From Flavobacteriales bacterium (GTDB lineage Bacteria; Bacteroidota; Bacteroidia; Flavobacteriales_E; Vicingaceae), in the NCBI GenBank assembly GCA_020853105.1, contig JADYZM010000007.1, positions 55,961 to 119,960 on the forward strand: a DNA stretch of 64,000 nucleotides, written 5' to 3'. The position numbers and the translations under genes were made by a program. The notes under the pieces are model-generated. The model had not been told where the DNA came from. It was given only the letters and a program-made list of their open reading frames with translations, and ran no database searches. Below are positions 53,222 through 63,120 of the stretch, piece by piece; position 1 is the first letter of the stretch; each line of letters begins with the position of its first letter.

Positions 53222-53527
53222 TTAAACAATCTCTAAAAGCGTTCTAAAGGCTACAAATTTACCTTCATACCGTTGTAGATGTTCTTTTTGCAATTCAGCA
53301 GCATGTTTCTCTCTATATTCATCAAGATCGTTCATGTTATTACAAGTGTATTGAATTGCATAGGTAAAGCCTGTTTCGTCTTCTTGAGTAGTTAGAACTC
53401 TACAAATCTTATATTCTAAAAAAAAACCTGTGTCCATCACCCTTGGAATGTGAACATTTTTCAGCCAGATCAACCAGTCGGCATGAATATCACTTTCTAC
53501 ATTAACAGTAACGTTGTAAATAATCAT
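53222..53527 (-). CDS. DUF4286 family protein
   Basis: 101-aa protein MIIYNVTVNVESDIHADWLIWLKNVHIPRVMDTGFF..., the typical DUF4286 pattern of a small ferredoxin-like alpha-beta domain found in Bacteroidota. Function unknown. The family start fits the ATG at 53527. Confidence 0.85.
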   Translation of the reverse strand: MIIYNVTVNVESDIHADWLIWLKNVHIPRVMDTGFFLEYKICRVLTTQEDETGFTYAIQYTCNNMNDLDEYREKHAAELQKEHLQRYEGKFVAFRTLLEIV

Positions 53528-53680
53528 CTGTCCATTTTTTTTGAACTGTGAAATTACTTCTCTTTTTCGTAAGATAAAAATTTATTAACAACCCGAAAAA
53601 TTGAAACAGAAATACATGAAAAATAGGGTTAACTTTCATTAAATTCGTTGCCTCAATTTAATTTCCACAAACTTCATTTT

Positions 53681-55210
53681 ATGAGTAGAAAAAAAATAAA
53701 AAGTGCCCTAATTTCAGTTTTTTACAAAGACCATTTAGAACCACTCATACAAGAACTGCACAAAAACAATGTAACGCTATATTCAACAGGAGGAACACAA
53801 CTTTTTATTGAAGAATTGAAAATTCCTGTTATTCCAGTAGAAAATCTAACCTCATACCCATCAATTTTAGGGGGCAGAGTAAAAACCCTTCACCCAAAAG
53901 TGTTCGGTGGAATTTTGAGTAGAAGAGAATTAGACACCGATTTGGCTCAGCTTTCTGAATACGAAATTCCTGAAATTGATTTAGTGATTGTTGATTTGTA
54001 TCCGTTTGAAGAAACAGTATCTTCAGGAGCTTCAGAACAAGACATTATAGAAAAAATTGATATTGGTGGAATTTCATTAATTCGAGCCGCCGCCAAAAAC
54101 TATAAAGATGTTGCCATAATTTCTTCCCGAACACAATACAATCAAATTTTATACATTCTCAAAGAAAAAGAAGGAGCAACAGACATCGAAGATAGAAAAC
54201 GATTAGCTTTAATGGCATTTAACGTATCCTCACACTATGATTCGGCTATTTTTAATTGGTTTAACAAAGAAAACGAAATCTCTGTTTTTAAGCAAAGTTT
54301 ACAAAAACACCAAGTGCTAAGATATGGCGAAAATCCTCATCAAAAAGGGGTATTTTACGGAAATTTAGAAAATTTATTTGATAAATTAAACGGCAAAGAA
54401 CTTTCATACAACAATCTGCTCGATATTGATGCCGCAATTAATATCATTTCTGAATTTGACCCTAAACGCCCAACTTTTGCCATTTTGAAGCACAACAATG
54501 CTTGTGGATTAGCTACCAGAAACACATTGTTAGAAGCGTGGGCAGATGCTCTGGCGGCCGACCCAGTTTCAGCCTTTGGTGGAGTAATAATTACCAATCA
54601 AAAAGTTGATATAGCCACTGCAACAGAGATAAATAATTTGTTTTTTGAAGTATTGATTGCCCCGGGATACGATGAAAAATCAATTGAATTATTCAATCAA
54701 AAGAAAAACCGAATAATTCTTGTTCAAAAACAGTTGGCTTTACCCAAGCAACAATTTAGAACAGCGTTAAATGGCGTTCTTGTACAAGATAAAGATTTAA
54801 AAACAGTTCAAACTTCTGATTTTACTGTAGCTTCAAAAAAATCACCCAGCCAATCTGAAGTTTCAGATTTACTTTTTGCTAATAAAATTGTGAAACACAC
54901 TAAATCAAACACTATTGTTTTTGCAAAAAATGAACAATTATTAGCTAGCGGAACCGGACAAACATCACGGGTTGATGCCCTAAAACAAGCAGTTGTAAAA
55001 GCCAAATCGTTTGGTTTTGATTTACATGGAGCAGTGATGGCATCAGATGCTTTCTTCCCATTTCCGGATTGTGTGGAATTAGCAAATAACGAAGGAATAA
55101 CGGCTGTTATCCAGCCGGGTGGCTCGATAAAAGATAAAGAATCTATCGATTATTGTGATGCTCATAATATGGCTATGATAACCACCGGATTCAGACATTT
55201 TAAGCATTAG
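53681..55210 (+). CDS. purH: Bifunctional AICAR transformylase / IMP cyclohydrolase
   Basis: 509-aa PurH, catalysing the last two steps of IMP synthesis. The N-terminal MGS-like domain (about 1-190) has LYSTGGTQLFIEE, GGRVKTLHPKVFGGIL and IDIGGISLIRAAAKN. The C-terminal transformylase has RYGENPHQKGVFYG, LKHNNACGLA (K and H catalytic), DPVSAFGGVI and the terminal IQPGGSIKDKESIDYCD ... GFRHFKH. The ATG at 53681 is chosen because family members begin just before the KSALISVF strand; a TTG at 53648 would add 11 residues. Confidence 0.95.
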   Translation: MSRKKIKSALISVFYKDHLEPLIQELHKNNVTLYSTGGTQLFIEELKIPVIPVENLTSYPSILGGRVKTLHPKVFGGILSRRELDTDLAQLSEYEIPEIDLVIVDLYPFEETVSSGASEQDIIEKIDIGGISLIRAAAKNYKDVAIISSRTQYNQILYILKEKEGATDIEDRKRLALMAFNVSSHYDSAIFNWFNKENEISVFKQSLQKHQVLRYGENPHQKGVFYGNLENLFDKLNGKELSYNNLLDIDAAINIISEFDPKRPTFAILKHNNACGLATRNTLLEAWADALAADPVSAFGGVIITNQKVDIATATEINNLFFEVLIAPGYDEKSIELFNQKKNRIILVQKQLALPKQQFRTALNGVLVQDKDLKTVQTSDFTVASKKSPSQSEVSDLLFANKIVKHTKSNTIVFAKNEQLLASGTGQTSRVDALKQAVVKAKSFGFDLHGAVMASDAFFPFPDCVELANNEGITAVIQPGGSIKDKESIDYCDAHNMAMITTGFRHFKH

Positions 55211-55275
55211 AATATAATTAACAGATTTTTGTTTATTATTAAAACACAGATTAAAAAGAAAATAATTTTAAATAT

Positions 55276-55283
55276 TAAATTTG
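55276..55283 (+). promoter_or_regulatory. -7 box (TAAATTTG) of the mreB operon
   Basis: Exact TAnnTTTG match 38 bp before the mreB ATG. No clear -33 box. It is the likely start of the mreBCD-mrdA-rodA transcript. Confidence 0.42.
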
Positions 55284-55321
55284 TAAGAAAGCACATCATC
55301 AATTAAACCTCAAAAACACGA

Positions 55322-56344
55322 ATGGGACTATTTAGTTTTTTAACACAAGAAATTGCCATTGACCTCGGAACAGCAAACACACTTATCATTCATAACGACA
55401 AAGTAGTTGTAGATGAACCATCAATAGTTGCAATAGACAGAATGACCGGAAAGGTTATTGCTGTAGGAAAAAAAGCTATGCAAATGCATGGTAAAACTCA
55501 TGAAGACATTAAAACAATTCGACCACTAAAAGACGGTGTTATAGCAAATTTTCACGCTGCTGAACACATGATTAGAGGGATGATTAAGATGATTAACCCA
55601 AAGAAGCAATTATTTGCTCCTTCTCTAAAAATGGTTATTTGTATCCCGTCTGGAATTACAGAAGTTGAAAAAAGAGCTGTAAAAGATTCAGCAGAACACA
55701 CAGGAGGCAAAGAAGTTTATATGATTCATGAACCTATGGCAGCAGCCATTGGAATTGGTATCGATGTATTAGAACCAATGGGAAATATGATTATTGATAT
55801 AGGTGGTGGAACTTCAGAAATTGCAGTAATTGCTTTAGGCGGAATTGTATGCGATAAATCTATTCAAGTAGCAGGAGATGATTTCACGAATGACATTGTA
55901 GATTATATGCGCCGTCAACACAATCTGCTTATCGGAGAACGTTCGGCAGAATTGATAAAAATTGAATGTGGTTCAGCATTAACAGAACTCGATAATCCAC
56001 CTGAAGATTATGCTGTTCAGGGAAGAGACTTGATGACGGGGACTCCAAAAGAAATCGTTGTATCATATAGCGAAATAGCTCATGCACTTGATAAATCAAT
56101 AGCCAAAATTGAAGAAGCTATTCTGAGTGCCCTAGAAATGACTCCCCCAGAACTTTCGGCTGACATCTATAAAACGGGACTCTATCTTGCCGGTGGAGGA
56201 TCAATGCTAAGAGGATTGGATAAACGAATTTCTATGAAAACCAAGCTGCCTGTACATATTGCAGATGACCCGTTGAGAGCCGTGGCTAGAGGCACAGGTA
56301 TTGCGTTAAAAAACATTTCGAAACTTCCATTTTTGATGAAATAA
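55322..56344 (+). CDS. mreB: Rod shape-determining protein MreB
   Basis: 340-aa bacterial actin. IDLGTANTLI (phosphate 1), VGKKAMQMHGKTHEDIKTIRPLKDGVIANF, MIIDIGGGTSEIAVIALGGI (phosphate 2) and LAGGGSMLRGLDKRI (adenosine site) are all present. It organises lateral cell wall synthesis on the inner face of the membrane. It is the first gene of the operon mreB-mreC-mreD-mrdA-rodA, so the cell is probably rod-shaped. Confidence 0.97.
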   Translation: MGLFSFLTQEIAIDLGTANTLIIHNDKVVVDEPSIVAIDRMTGKVIAVGKKAMQMHGKTHEDIKTIRPLKDGVIANFHAAEHMIRGMIKMINPKKQLFAPSLKMVICIPSGITEVEKRAVKDSAEHTGGKEVYMIHEPMAAAIGIGIDVLEPMGNMIIDIGGGTSEIAVIALGGIVCDKSIQVAGDDFTNDIVDYMRRQHNLLIGERSAELIKIECGSALTELDNPPEDYAVQGRDLMTGTPKEIVVSYSEIAHALDKSIAKIEEAILSALEMTPPELSADIYKTGLYLAGGGSMLRGLDKRISMKTKLPVHIADDPLRAVARGTGIALKNISKLPFLMK

Positions 56345-56369
56345 TCGTCTGAAAGAACAATAGTATCCA

Positions 56370-57206
56370 ATGAGGAATCTAATAAAATTTTTTATAAAAA
56401 ATTCATTTATTTTCCTGTTTCTGTTGCTTGAATTCTTCGCTTTTTGGATGTTAGTGATAAATAACAATTACCAAAGTTCTTCATACTTCAATTCATCAAA
56501 CTATCTGGTTGGTAATTTTTATTCATCAATCTCAAACATCGGTTATTATTTCAATTTGAAAGATGTGAATAGACAACTCGCTGATGAAAATGCCAGACTT
56601 CAATCAGAGTCTATTGAATCTTATATCAAAATTTACGGTAAAATCTTTCAGATTAAAGACACCTCATATTTACAAAGCTATTCATATTCAACAGCCAAAG
56701 TTGTGAATAATACCACTAATAAACGTCAAAATTACATTACATTAGACAAAGGAAAACTAAATGCGATAGAACCTGAGATGGGAGTAATATGCCCCGAAGG
56801 AGTGGTTGGAATAGTTAAAAATGTATCCAATCAATTCAGTTCTGTTATGTCTGTCTTGCACGATAAAAATAAGATGAGTGCTAAAATAAAAAAGTCGGGC
56901 TATTTTGGCTCGCTGGTATGGAATGGTAATAATTATAGAGAAGCCCAATTGATTGATATTCCAAACCATGTTAAACTTGTTGTTGGAGATACCGTGGTAA
57001 CTTCTGGATTTTCAAGCATTTTTCCTGAAAACATACTTATTGGAACCATAAAAGAATTTGAATTACCTGAAGGAAACAATTTTTATGACATCACCATTGA
57101 ATTTTCAGTTGATTATAAAAAGCTTTCTCATGTTTATATTATCAAATCCTTGTTAAAAGAAGAAAAACAACGGTTGGAGCAAACCAGTCAAGAAACTAAA
57201 GAATGA
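56370..57206 (+). CDS. mreC: Rod shape-determining protein MreC
   Basis: 278-aa bitopic protein. A single N-terminal TM (about 8-29) is followed by a coiled coil (DVNRQLADENARLQSES) and the beta-barrel domain (ITLDKGKLNAIEPEMGVICPEGVVGIVKNVS; GDTVVTSGFSSIFPENILIGTI). It links MreB to the periplasmic wall enzymes. The end overlaps the mreD start by 4 bp. Confidence 0.92.
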   Translation: MRNLIKFFIKNSFIFLFLLLEFFAFWMLVINNNYQSSSYFNSSNYLVGNFYSSISNIGYYFNLKDVNRQLADENARLQSESIESYIKIYGKIFQIKDTSYLQSYSYSTAKVVNNTTNKRQNYITLDKGKLNAIEPEMGVICPEGVVGIVKNVSNQFSSVMSVLHDKNKMSAKIKKSGYFGSLVWNGNNYREAQLIDIPNHVKLVVGDTVVTSGFSSIFPENILIGTIKEFELPEGNNFYDITIEFSVDYKKLSHVYIIKSLLKEEKQRLEQTSQETKE

Positions 57207-57721
57207 TACGAAATTATTTTACATACCTTTTCATGTTTATTTTATTGGTAATGACTCAATCGCTATTACTCAACAATATCGAATTTGGAGGATTTATTAA
57301 TCCCTACCTATATATTTTATTGATTTTGGCTTTACCCTTTGAAACAAATGAAAATTTGCTATTGATAATCGCATTTTTCTTAGGTTTATCCATAGATATA
57401 TTTAACAGCACACTTGGAATACACACATCTGCGACTGTGTTTATGGCATTTTGCAGAAAATACATCTTAAAAATTATATCTCCCAGAGACAGATACGACT
57501 TCGATGCAAAACCCAACATTCAATACATGGGAGTTTCATGGTATATGATCTATTCAATTATCTTGACTTTATGTCATCATTTATTCTTGTTTTATGTTGA
57601 AACATTTTCGTTTTCACAATTTTTTTCAACCCTTGCAAGAGTGTTGTTAAGTTCTGTATTTACACTTATTCTGATTCTAATCTCGCAATTGTTTAACTAT
57701 AATCCAAATGTGAGAAAATGA
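57203..57721 (+). CDS. mreD: Rod shape-determining protein MreD
   Basis: 172-aa membrane protein with five to six hydrophobic helices and the motif FFLGLSIDIFNSTLGIHTSATVFMAF, typical of MreD. It overlaps both neighbours by 4 bp, showing translational coupling. It works with MreC in the elongasome. Confidence 0.88.
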   Translation: MIRNYFTYLFMFILLVMTQSLLLNNIEFGGFINPYLYILLILALPFETNENLLLIIAFFLGLSIDIFNSTLGIHTSATVFMAFCRKYILKIISPRDRYDFDAKPNIQYMGVSWYMIYSIILTLCHHLFLFYVETFSFSQFFSTLARVLLSSVFTLILILISQLFNYNPNVRK

Positions 57722-59550
57722 ACAATCTGTCCGATAGGAAAATAGTAATTGCACTGATATTCCTCGTTGTTGGATTTATATTTCTGATTAGACTGTTTAA
57801 TGTTCAGGTAATTAATGATAAATACAAGTTTGATTCTGACCAAAACGTTTTGCGTGAAGTTATTCAATATCCTGCCAGAGGATTGATTTACGACAGAAAC
57901 GGAAAACTATTGGTTTATAACGAAGCCGCATACGATTTAATGGTTGTCCCACAACAAGTAAAAAAAATGGACACATTAGCCTTTTGTCAGTTAATTGGAA
58001 TGAGTTATGACAATTTTATTGAGAAATTTAAAAAAGCAAAAAGTTTTTCGCGTTATAAACCTTCTGTTTTTGAAAAAGAAATTTCTTCAAAATCGTATGC
58101 TTCAATTCAGGAAAAATTATTTGAATATCCCGGATTTTATACACAAACTCGTACATTAAGAAAATACCCAAGAGAAAGTGCAGCCCACTTGTTAGGATAC
58201 ATTGGCGAAGTAGACCAAAAAAAAGTTGACTCAGACCCTTATTACAAATCTGGAGATTACATTGGTAAAAGTGGAATAGAGCTTTCATACGAGGAATTAC
58301 TCAGAGGAAAAAGAGGAATAAAACGTGTTTTAGTTGACGTACACAACCGAGAAAAAGGAAGCTACCTGAATGGAGAAATGGATACACTTGCAGTTACTGG
58401 TAAACCGGTCTTTTTAACTATTGATGTAGTTTTACAAGAATATGGTGAACAATTGATGCAAAATAAAAGAGGAAGCATAGTTGCTATTGAACCCAAAACA
58501 GGAGAAATTTTAACTTTGGTATCAGCGCCATCATACAATCCCAATCTATTGGTTGGACGTGATGTTAAAAAAAATTATCCCGTACTGAGCAAAGACTCAA
58601 TAAAACCTTTGTTTAATAGAGCATTGATGGCAGCATACCCGCCCGGGTCAACATTTAAAACCATTCAGGCTTTGATTGGAATGCAAGATGGAGTAATCAC
58701 TGAAAACTCCGGATTTCCATGTTTAAAAAGTAATGTAGGTTGCCATGACCATCCAACTGCAACAGATGTAGTCTCCTCTATTAAAATGTCGTGTAACCCA
58801 TATTATTTTAGTGTATTTAGAAAGATTTTACTTCAAAACAAATCAACAAGTTTATTTAAAGATAGTGAAATTGGCTTGGCAAAATGGTCCAATCAAGTTA
58901 AGAAATTTGGATTAGGTATTGATTTAGGCACAGATTTACCTTCAATTAAAAAAGGTTTTATACCCGATGTTGCTTTCTACGACAGATGGTATGGAAAAGG
59001 ACGTTGGGCTTTTAGTACTATTTACTCTTTGAGTATCGGACAAGGAGAAATTGGGGTAGTTCCGTTGCAAATGGCAAATTTGTCAGCAATTATGGCAAAT
59101 AGAGGCTATTATTATACCCCTCATGTTTTGAAAAAAATAGAAGGCGAAAAAACTATTCCAAAACAGTTTGTAACCAAACACAGTGTTGAAATAGATAAAA
59201 AATATTTTATCCCCATTGTTGATGGTATGTATAAAGTAGTTGAAGAAGCAGGCGGCACAGCCAGAAGGGCTCATATCGATAGCATTGCAGTTTGCGGTAA
59301 AACAGGAACAGCCCAAAATCCTCACGGTGAAGACCATTCCATATTTATTGCTTTTGCCCCAAAAGACAATCCAAAAATTGCAATTGCAGTTTATATTGAA
59401 AATGCAGGGTTCGGAGGAACTTGGGCTGCACCAATTGCAAGCCTTCTAATAGAAAAATATTTAACTGGCACAGTAAAAGATTTAGAAAAAGAAAAAAGAA
59501 TTTTAGAGGCAAATTTAATGGCAGTGATTCCTAAGCAAAAAAAGAAATGA
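57718..59550 (+). CDS. mrdA: Penicillin-binding protein 2 (transpeptidase)
   Basis: 610-aa class B PBP. An N-terminal TM (about 9-27) precedes the pedestal domain with RGLIYDRNGKLLVYNEAAYDL. The transpeptidase domain has the active-site PPGSTFK (SxxK), MSCNPYYF (SxN) and CGKTGTAQNPHGEDHS (KTG). It cross-links peptidoglycan during elongation, paired with RodA. It overlaps mreD and rodA by 4 bp each. Confidence 0.95.
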   Translation: MNNLSDRKIVIALIFLVVGFIFLIRLFNVQVINDKYKFDSDQNVLREVIQYPARGLIYDRNGKLLVYNEAAYDLMVVPQQVKKMDTLAFCQLIGMSYDNFIEKFKKAKSFSRYKPSVFEKEISSKSYASIQEKLFEYPGFYTQTRTLRKYPRESAAHLLGYIGEVDQKKVDSDPYYKSGDYIGKSGIELSYEELLRGKRGIKRVLVDVHNREKGSYLNGEMDTLAVTGKPVFLTIDVVLQEYGEQLMQNKRGSIVAIEPKTGEILTLVSAPSYNPNLLVGRDVKKNYPVLSKDSIKPLFNRALMAAYPPGSTFKTIQALIGMQDGVITENSGFPCLKSNVGCHDHPTATDVVSSIKMSCNPYYFSVFRKILLQNKSTSLFKDSEIGLAKWSNQVKKFGLGIDLGTDLPSIKKGFIPDVAFYDRWYGKGRWAFSTIYSLSIGQGEIGVVPLQMANLSAIMANRGYYYTPHVLKKIEGEKTIPKQFVTKHSVEIDKKYFIPIVDGMYKVVEEAGGTARRAHIDSIAVCGKTGTAQNPHGEDHSIFIAFAPKDNPKIAIAVYIENAGFGGTWAAPIASLLIEKYLTGTVKDLEKEKRILEANLMAVIPKQKKK

Positions 59551-60848
59551 GAGATCAAAGATACATATTTGCTAACGTGGATAGTATCACAGTTATTTTG
59601 TACCTGATACTCGTTTTTATTGGGTGGATAAGTATTTATGCTGCTGTTTATAACGAAGACCACCACAGCATTTTTGATATTACTCAGCGATACGGTATGC
59701 AGCTTTTATGGATTGGAGCAGCAATAGTTATTGCAGTAATTATATTGATGTTTGACGGGCAGTTTTTTCCAACTTTCGCCTATCCTATTTTTATTTTAGT
59801 AGTTCTCACCTTAATAGGAGTTCTGTTGTTTGGTGCAGAAATCAAAGGTTCAAAATCATGGTTCAAGATTGGCAGCTTTGCTCTTCAGCCGTCTGAATTT
59901 GGAAAGTTTGCAACTGCATTAGCGTTAGCCAAATATCTATCCGGACTGAATATCAAAATGAAAGATTTAAAAACCAAGATTATAGCTTCAATTATCATAT
60001 TTATACCGGCTGCTTTGGTTCTATTGCAAAATGATACTGGCTCTACCTTAGTGTATTCAGCATTTGTATTTGTGCTATATCGCGAAGGTTTATCCGGTAA
60101 TATACTTCTGCTTGGGCTATATGTTGCATTTTTATTTGTTATCTCCTTATTGATGCGAATTAACACGTTTAATTTTTTTGATGTCAAATTATCAGGAGAT
60201 CAACTGTTGATATTAATATTAGCAGCTATTTCATCGCTTATCATATATTCAACACGCAGAATAAAAAAATTATGGATAGTAGTGGTTGGAGCATTTATTC
60301 TGTCTGCTGCCATAATTTATAGTGTAGATTATGTTTTCGAAAAAGTGCTGGAAGATCATCAATCCAAACGCATAAATGTATTACTGGGAATAGAATCAGA
60401 CCCAAAAGGTGCCGGCTACAACGTTAACCAATCATTGATTGCTATAGGCTCAGGCGGATTTTTCGGTAAAGGTTTTTTAGATGGAACTCAAACCAAATTT
60501 GATTTTGTCCCCGAACAGAGTACAGATTTTATTTTTTGTACCATTGGTGAAGAGTGGGGGTTTTTAGGTTCATTTGTTTTAATATGTCTTTATTTGGGAT
60601 TATTTCTGCGAATCATTTATTTGGCAGAACGCCAACGTTCTATATTTTCACGAATTTATGGCTATGCAGTAGCATCAATATTATTTTTTCACTTTCTTGT
60701 CAATATTGGAATGGCAATAGGTTTAGCTCCGGTAATTGGTATTCCCTTACCGTTTATCAGCTACGGCGGTTCTTCGCTTTGGTCGTTTACCATTTTGCTT
60801 TTTATATTTATAAAACTGGATGCCGAACGAATAAACGTATTACGATAA
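59547..60848 (+). CDS. rodA: Rod shape-determining protein RodA (SEDS)
   Basis: 433-aa SEDS-family peptidoglycan glycosyltransferase with about ten membrane helices. Motifs: KGSKSWFKIGSFALQPSEFGKFATALALAKYL, QNDTGSTLVY (catalytic Asp region), DFVPEQSTDFIFCTIGEEWGFLG and GIPLPFISYGGSSLWSF near the C-terminus. It polymerises glycan strands with PBP2. It ends 17 bp from the convergent glyS gene. Confidence 0.95.
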   Translation: MRDQRYIFANVDSITVILYLILVFIGWISIYAAVYNEDHHSIFDITQRYGMQLLWIGAAIVIAVIILMFDGQFFPTFAYPIFILVVLTLIGVLLFGAEIKGSKSWFKIGSFALQPSEFGKFATALALAKYLSGLNIKMKDLKTKIIASIIIFIPAALVLLQNDTGSTLVYSAFVFVLYREGLSGNILLLGLYVAFLFVISLLMRINTFNFFDVKLSGDQLLILILAAISSLIIYSTRRIKKLWIVVVGAFILSAAIIYSVDYVFEKVLEDHQSKRINVLLGIESDPKGAGYNVNQSLIAIGSGGFFGKGFLDGTQTKFDFVPEQSTDFIFCTIGEEWGFLGSFVLICLYLGLFLRIIYLAERQRSIFSRIYGYAVASILFFHFLVNIGMAIGLAPVIGIPLPFISYGGSSLWSFTILLFIFIKLDAERINVLR

Positions 60849-60865
60849 TCAACAACTACAAATTT

Positions 60866-62401
60866 TTATAGCCATTTTTTGATATCAAATTTTGATTTTA
60901 ACAAGCTTTCTATTTCATCAATTTTAATTCTGTCTTGTTTCATTGTGTCTCTATCGCGAATAGTAACAGTATTGTCTTCCAAAGTTTGATGGTCAATTGT
61001 TATGCAAAAAGGAGTGCCAATAGCATCTTGTCTTCTATATCTTTTGCCTACCGAATCTTTTTCGTCGTACTGACAAGAGTAATCGTATTTGAGCAACTTG
61101 ATTATTTCTTGTGCCTTTTCTGGCAAACCATCTTTTTTTATAAGTGGAAAAACAGCAACTTTTATAGGTGCTAAAAAAGCTGGAATAGATAATACGGTTC
61201 TTTCGCTGCCGTCTTCTAACACTTGCTCTTGATAAGAAGCCGAAAGGATTGCCAGAAAAGTTCTATCTAAGCCCACACTGGTTTCAACTACATAAGGCAC
61301 ATAACTTTCGTTTTGTTCGGTATCAAAATACTGCAGTTTTTTACCCGAATGTTTTTCGTGTTGTTTCAAGTCAAAATCTGTTCGAGAGTGAATTCCTTCC
61401 AGTTCTTTGAATCCCATCGGAAAATTGAACTCTATATCGCAGGCTGCATTTGCATAATGAGCCAATTTGATGTGATCGTGAAAACGATAAAAATTCTCAT
61501 TAAAACCAAGTGATTTATGCCATTTTACACGAGCATTTTTCCAATATTCGTACCACTTCATTTCATCGCCCGGACGAACAAAAAACTGCATTTCCATTTG
61601 TTCAAACTCACGCATACGAAAAATAAACTGACGAGCAACGATCTCGTTTCGAAACGCTTTACCAATTTGTGCAATTCCAAACGGAATTTTCATTCTTCCG
61701 GTTTTTTGAACGTTTAAAAAGTTTACAAAAATACCTTGGGCAGTTTCGGGTCTCAAGTATATTTTGCTTGCCGATTCGGAAACGGAACCTATTTCTGTGC
61801 TAAACATCAAATTAAACTGCTTCACGTCTGTCCAGTTTTTTGAACCAGAAATAGGGCAAGCAATTTCTAAATCTTCTATTAATTTTTTAACCCCAGCCAA
61901 GTCATCACTATTCATGCAGGTTTTAAAACGAGCATTTATTTCGTCAATTTTAGCTTGATTTCTTAGCACATTTGGGTTGGTTGCTAAAAACTGTTCGCGA
62001 TTAAAAGCATCGCCAAATCTGGCTTTAGCTTTTTCAACTTCTTTTTCGTTTTTTGATTCAATCTTTCCGATATATTCTTCAATTAATACATCGGCTCGGT
62101 ATCTTTTTTTGGAGTCTTTATTGTCTATTAATGGGTCGTTAAAAGCATCAACGTGCCCGGAAGCTTTCCATGTTTCTGGATGCATAAAAATTGCAGCATC
62201 GATACCTACAATATTTTCGTGCATTTGCACCATTGCTTTCCACCAGTAGTCTTTGATATTTTTTTTGAGCTCACTACCCAACTGACCATAGTCATAAACA
62301 GCGCTTAACCCATCATATATTTCACTCGATTGAAAAACATATCCATATTCTTTTGCATGTGAAATGATTTTCTTTAAATTGTCTTCGTTTGTTGTTGCCA
62401 T
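60866..62401 (-). CDS. glyS: Glycyl-tRNA synthetase (class II, alpha2 type)
   Basis: 511-aa single-chain glycyl-tRNA synthetase. RPETAQGIFVNFLNVQKTGRMKIPFGIAQIGKAFRNEI (motifs 1-2 region), RMREFEQMEMQFFVRPGD, EGIHSRTDFDLKQHE and SVGLDRTFLAILSASY (motif 3) are present, followed by the anticodon-binding domain. Cytoplasmic. It is a single gene on the minus strand and converges with rodA. Confidence 0.96.
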   Translation of the reverse strand: MATTNEDNLKKIISHAKEYGYVFQSSEIYDGLSAVYDYGQLGSELKKNIKDYWWKAMVQMHENIVGIDAAIFMHPETWKASGHVDAFNDPLIDNKDSKKRYRADVLIEEYIGKIESKNEKEVEKAKARFGDAFNREQFLATNPNVLRNQAKIDEINARFKTCMNSDDLAGVKKLIEDLEIACPISGSKNWTDVKQFNLMFSTEIGSVSESASKIYLRPETAQGIFVNFLNVQKTGRMKIPFGIAQIGKAFRNEIVARQFIFRMREFEQMEMQFFVRPGDEMKWYEYWKNARVKWHKSLGFNENFYRFHDHIKLAHYANAACDIEFNFPMGFKELEGIHSRTDFDLKQHEKHSGKKLQYFDTEQNESYVPYVVETSVGLDRTFLAILSASYQEQVLEDGSERTVLSIPAFLAPIKVAVFPLIKKDGLPEKAQEIIKLLKYDYSCQYDEKDSVGKRYRRQDAIGTPFCITIDHQTLEDNTVTIRDRDTMKQDRIKIDEIESLLKSKFDIKKWL

Positions 62402-62405
62402 GCGG

Positions 62406-62413
62406 CAAAAGTA
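62406..62413 (-). promoter_or_regulatory. -7 box (TACTTTTG) of glyS
   Basis: Exact TAnnTTTG match on the minus strand only 4 bp before the glyS ATG. Transcription from it would give an almost leaderless mRNA. No -33 box seen, so moderate to low confidence. Confidence 0.33.
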
Positions 62414-62613
62414 ATTGTTTTGTAGATACCTTTTGAGATATTTTTTTAATTTTTACCGTTAGTAGATTTTAGAGACAACCAATGTAACCCCCCCATCATT
62501 AAAATTCTTTTTGATATGGTTTGTTTTAATATTTAATTTCCTGTCATGATATGGTTGAAGTGGATCAATCAAACAACAGTTCTAAAAACAGACAGAAAAA
62601 ACACCCACGCTTC

Positions 62614-62678
62614 GCAAAATTAAAAGAGCTGCAAAGCCAAGCACAAGCAGACACAATTTGCAGCACATTTAATTTTGC
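62614..62678. repeat. Long imperfect inverted repeat in the glyS-xre gap
   Basis: Arms 62614-62635 and 62657-62678 (22 bp each) match at 20 of 22 positions as reverse complements, around a 21-bp loop. The left arm starts GCAAAATTAAA and ends GCTGCAAA. The surrounding 62.58-62.73 kb is unusually C- and CA-rich for this genome. The rest of the 415-bp gap holds nothing else recognisable besides the promoter/operator at its right end. It looks like a REP- or MITE-like palindromic element; copies elsewhere cannot be checked here. Confidence 0.5.
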
Positions 62679-62779
62679 CCAATCGCACCCAAGCTCACCC
62701 ACCACCCAACTTCTTGACAAGTATGCAGACTGTTGATAAAATCTTTAAAGTTTATTGCGACCAAATCATAAAGTCTTTT

Positions 62780-62801
62780 TACATTTGACAATTATTGTCA
62801 A
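62780..62801 (+). promoter_or_regulatory. Promoter -7 box overlapping a palindromic operator before xre
   Basis: TACATTTG (62780-62787) matches the Bacteroidota -7 consensus exactly. It overlaps a perfect palindrome TTGACAA-TTA-TTGTCAA (62785-62801). The XRE gene starts 15 bp later. A repressor bound here would block the promoter, as in autoregulated controller genes of restriction-modification systems. Confidence 0.6.
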
Positions 62802-62816
62802 GTTAATATTTTCAAA

Positions 62817-63119
62817 TTGAAAACGACCGGAGAAATAATCAGAGAGAAAAGAGAGAAAAAGGGGCTGCTATTGCGACACGTTTCTGCTCAACTCGACATT
62901 GACACAGCTATACTCAGTAAAATTGAACGTGGAGAGAGAAAAGCCACACGAGAACAAATTACAAAGTTGGCTGACATACTTGAACTCGACAAAGAATCTT
63001 TGCTTATTCAATATTTGAGTGAGAAAATTCTTTACGAAATTCAAGATGAAGATTTGGGTATTCAAGCACTCAAAGTTGCTGAAAAGACAATTAAATACGG
63101 AGTAACTAAAAACAAATAA
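62817..63119 (+). CDS. XRE-family transcriptional regulator (possible R-M controller)
   Basis: 100-aa protein whose first 65 residues are a Cro/C1-type helix-turn-helix: IIREKREKKGLLLRHVSAQLDIDTAILSKIERGERKATREQITKLADIL. The start is TTG at 62817. It lies 1 bp before a DNA methyltransferase gene on the same strand and behind a palindrome overlapping its promoter. This is the arrangement of controller (C) proteins that time methylase and nuclease expression. Its C-terminal 35 residues are helical and not recognised. Confidence 0.85.
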   Translation: MKTTGEIIREKREKKGLLLRHVSAQLDIDTAILSKIERGERKATREQITKLADILELDKESLLIQYLSEKILYEIQDEDLGIQALKVAEKTIKYGVTKNK

Positions 63120-63120
63120 A

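Noticed and set aside
62551..62736. 61-aa open frame as a gene
   Set aside because: It overlaps the long inverted repeat, has low-complexity composition and no recognisable domain; better explained by the repeat.
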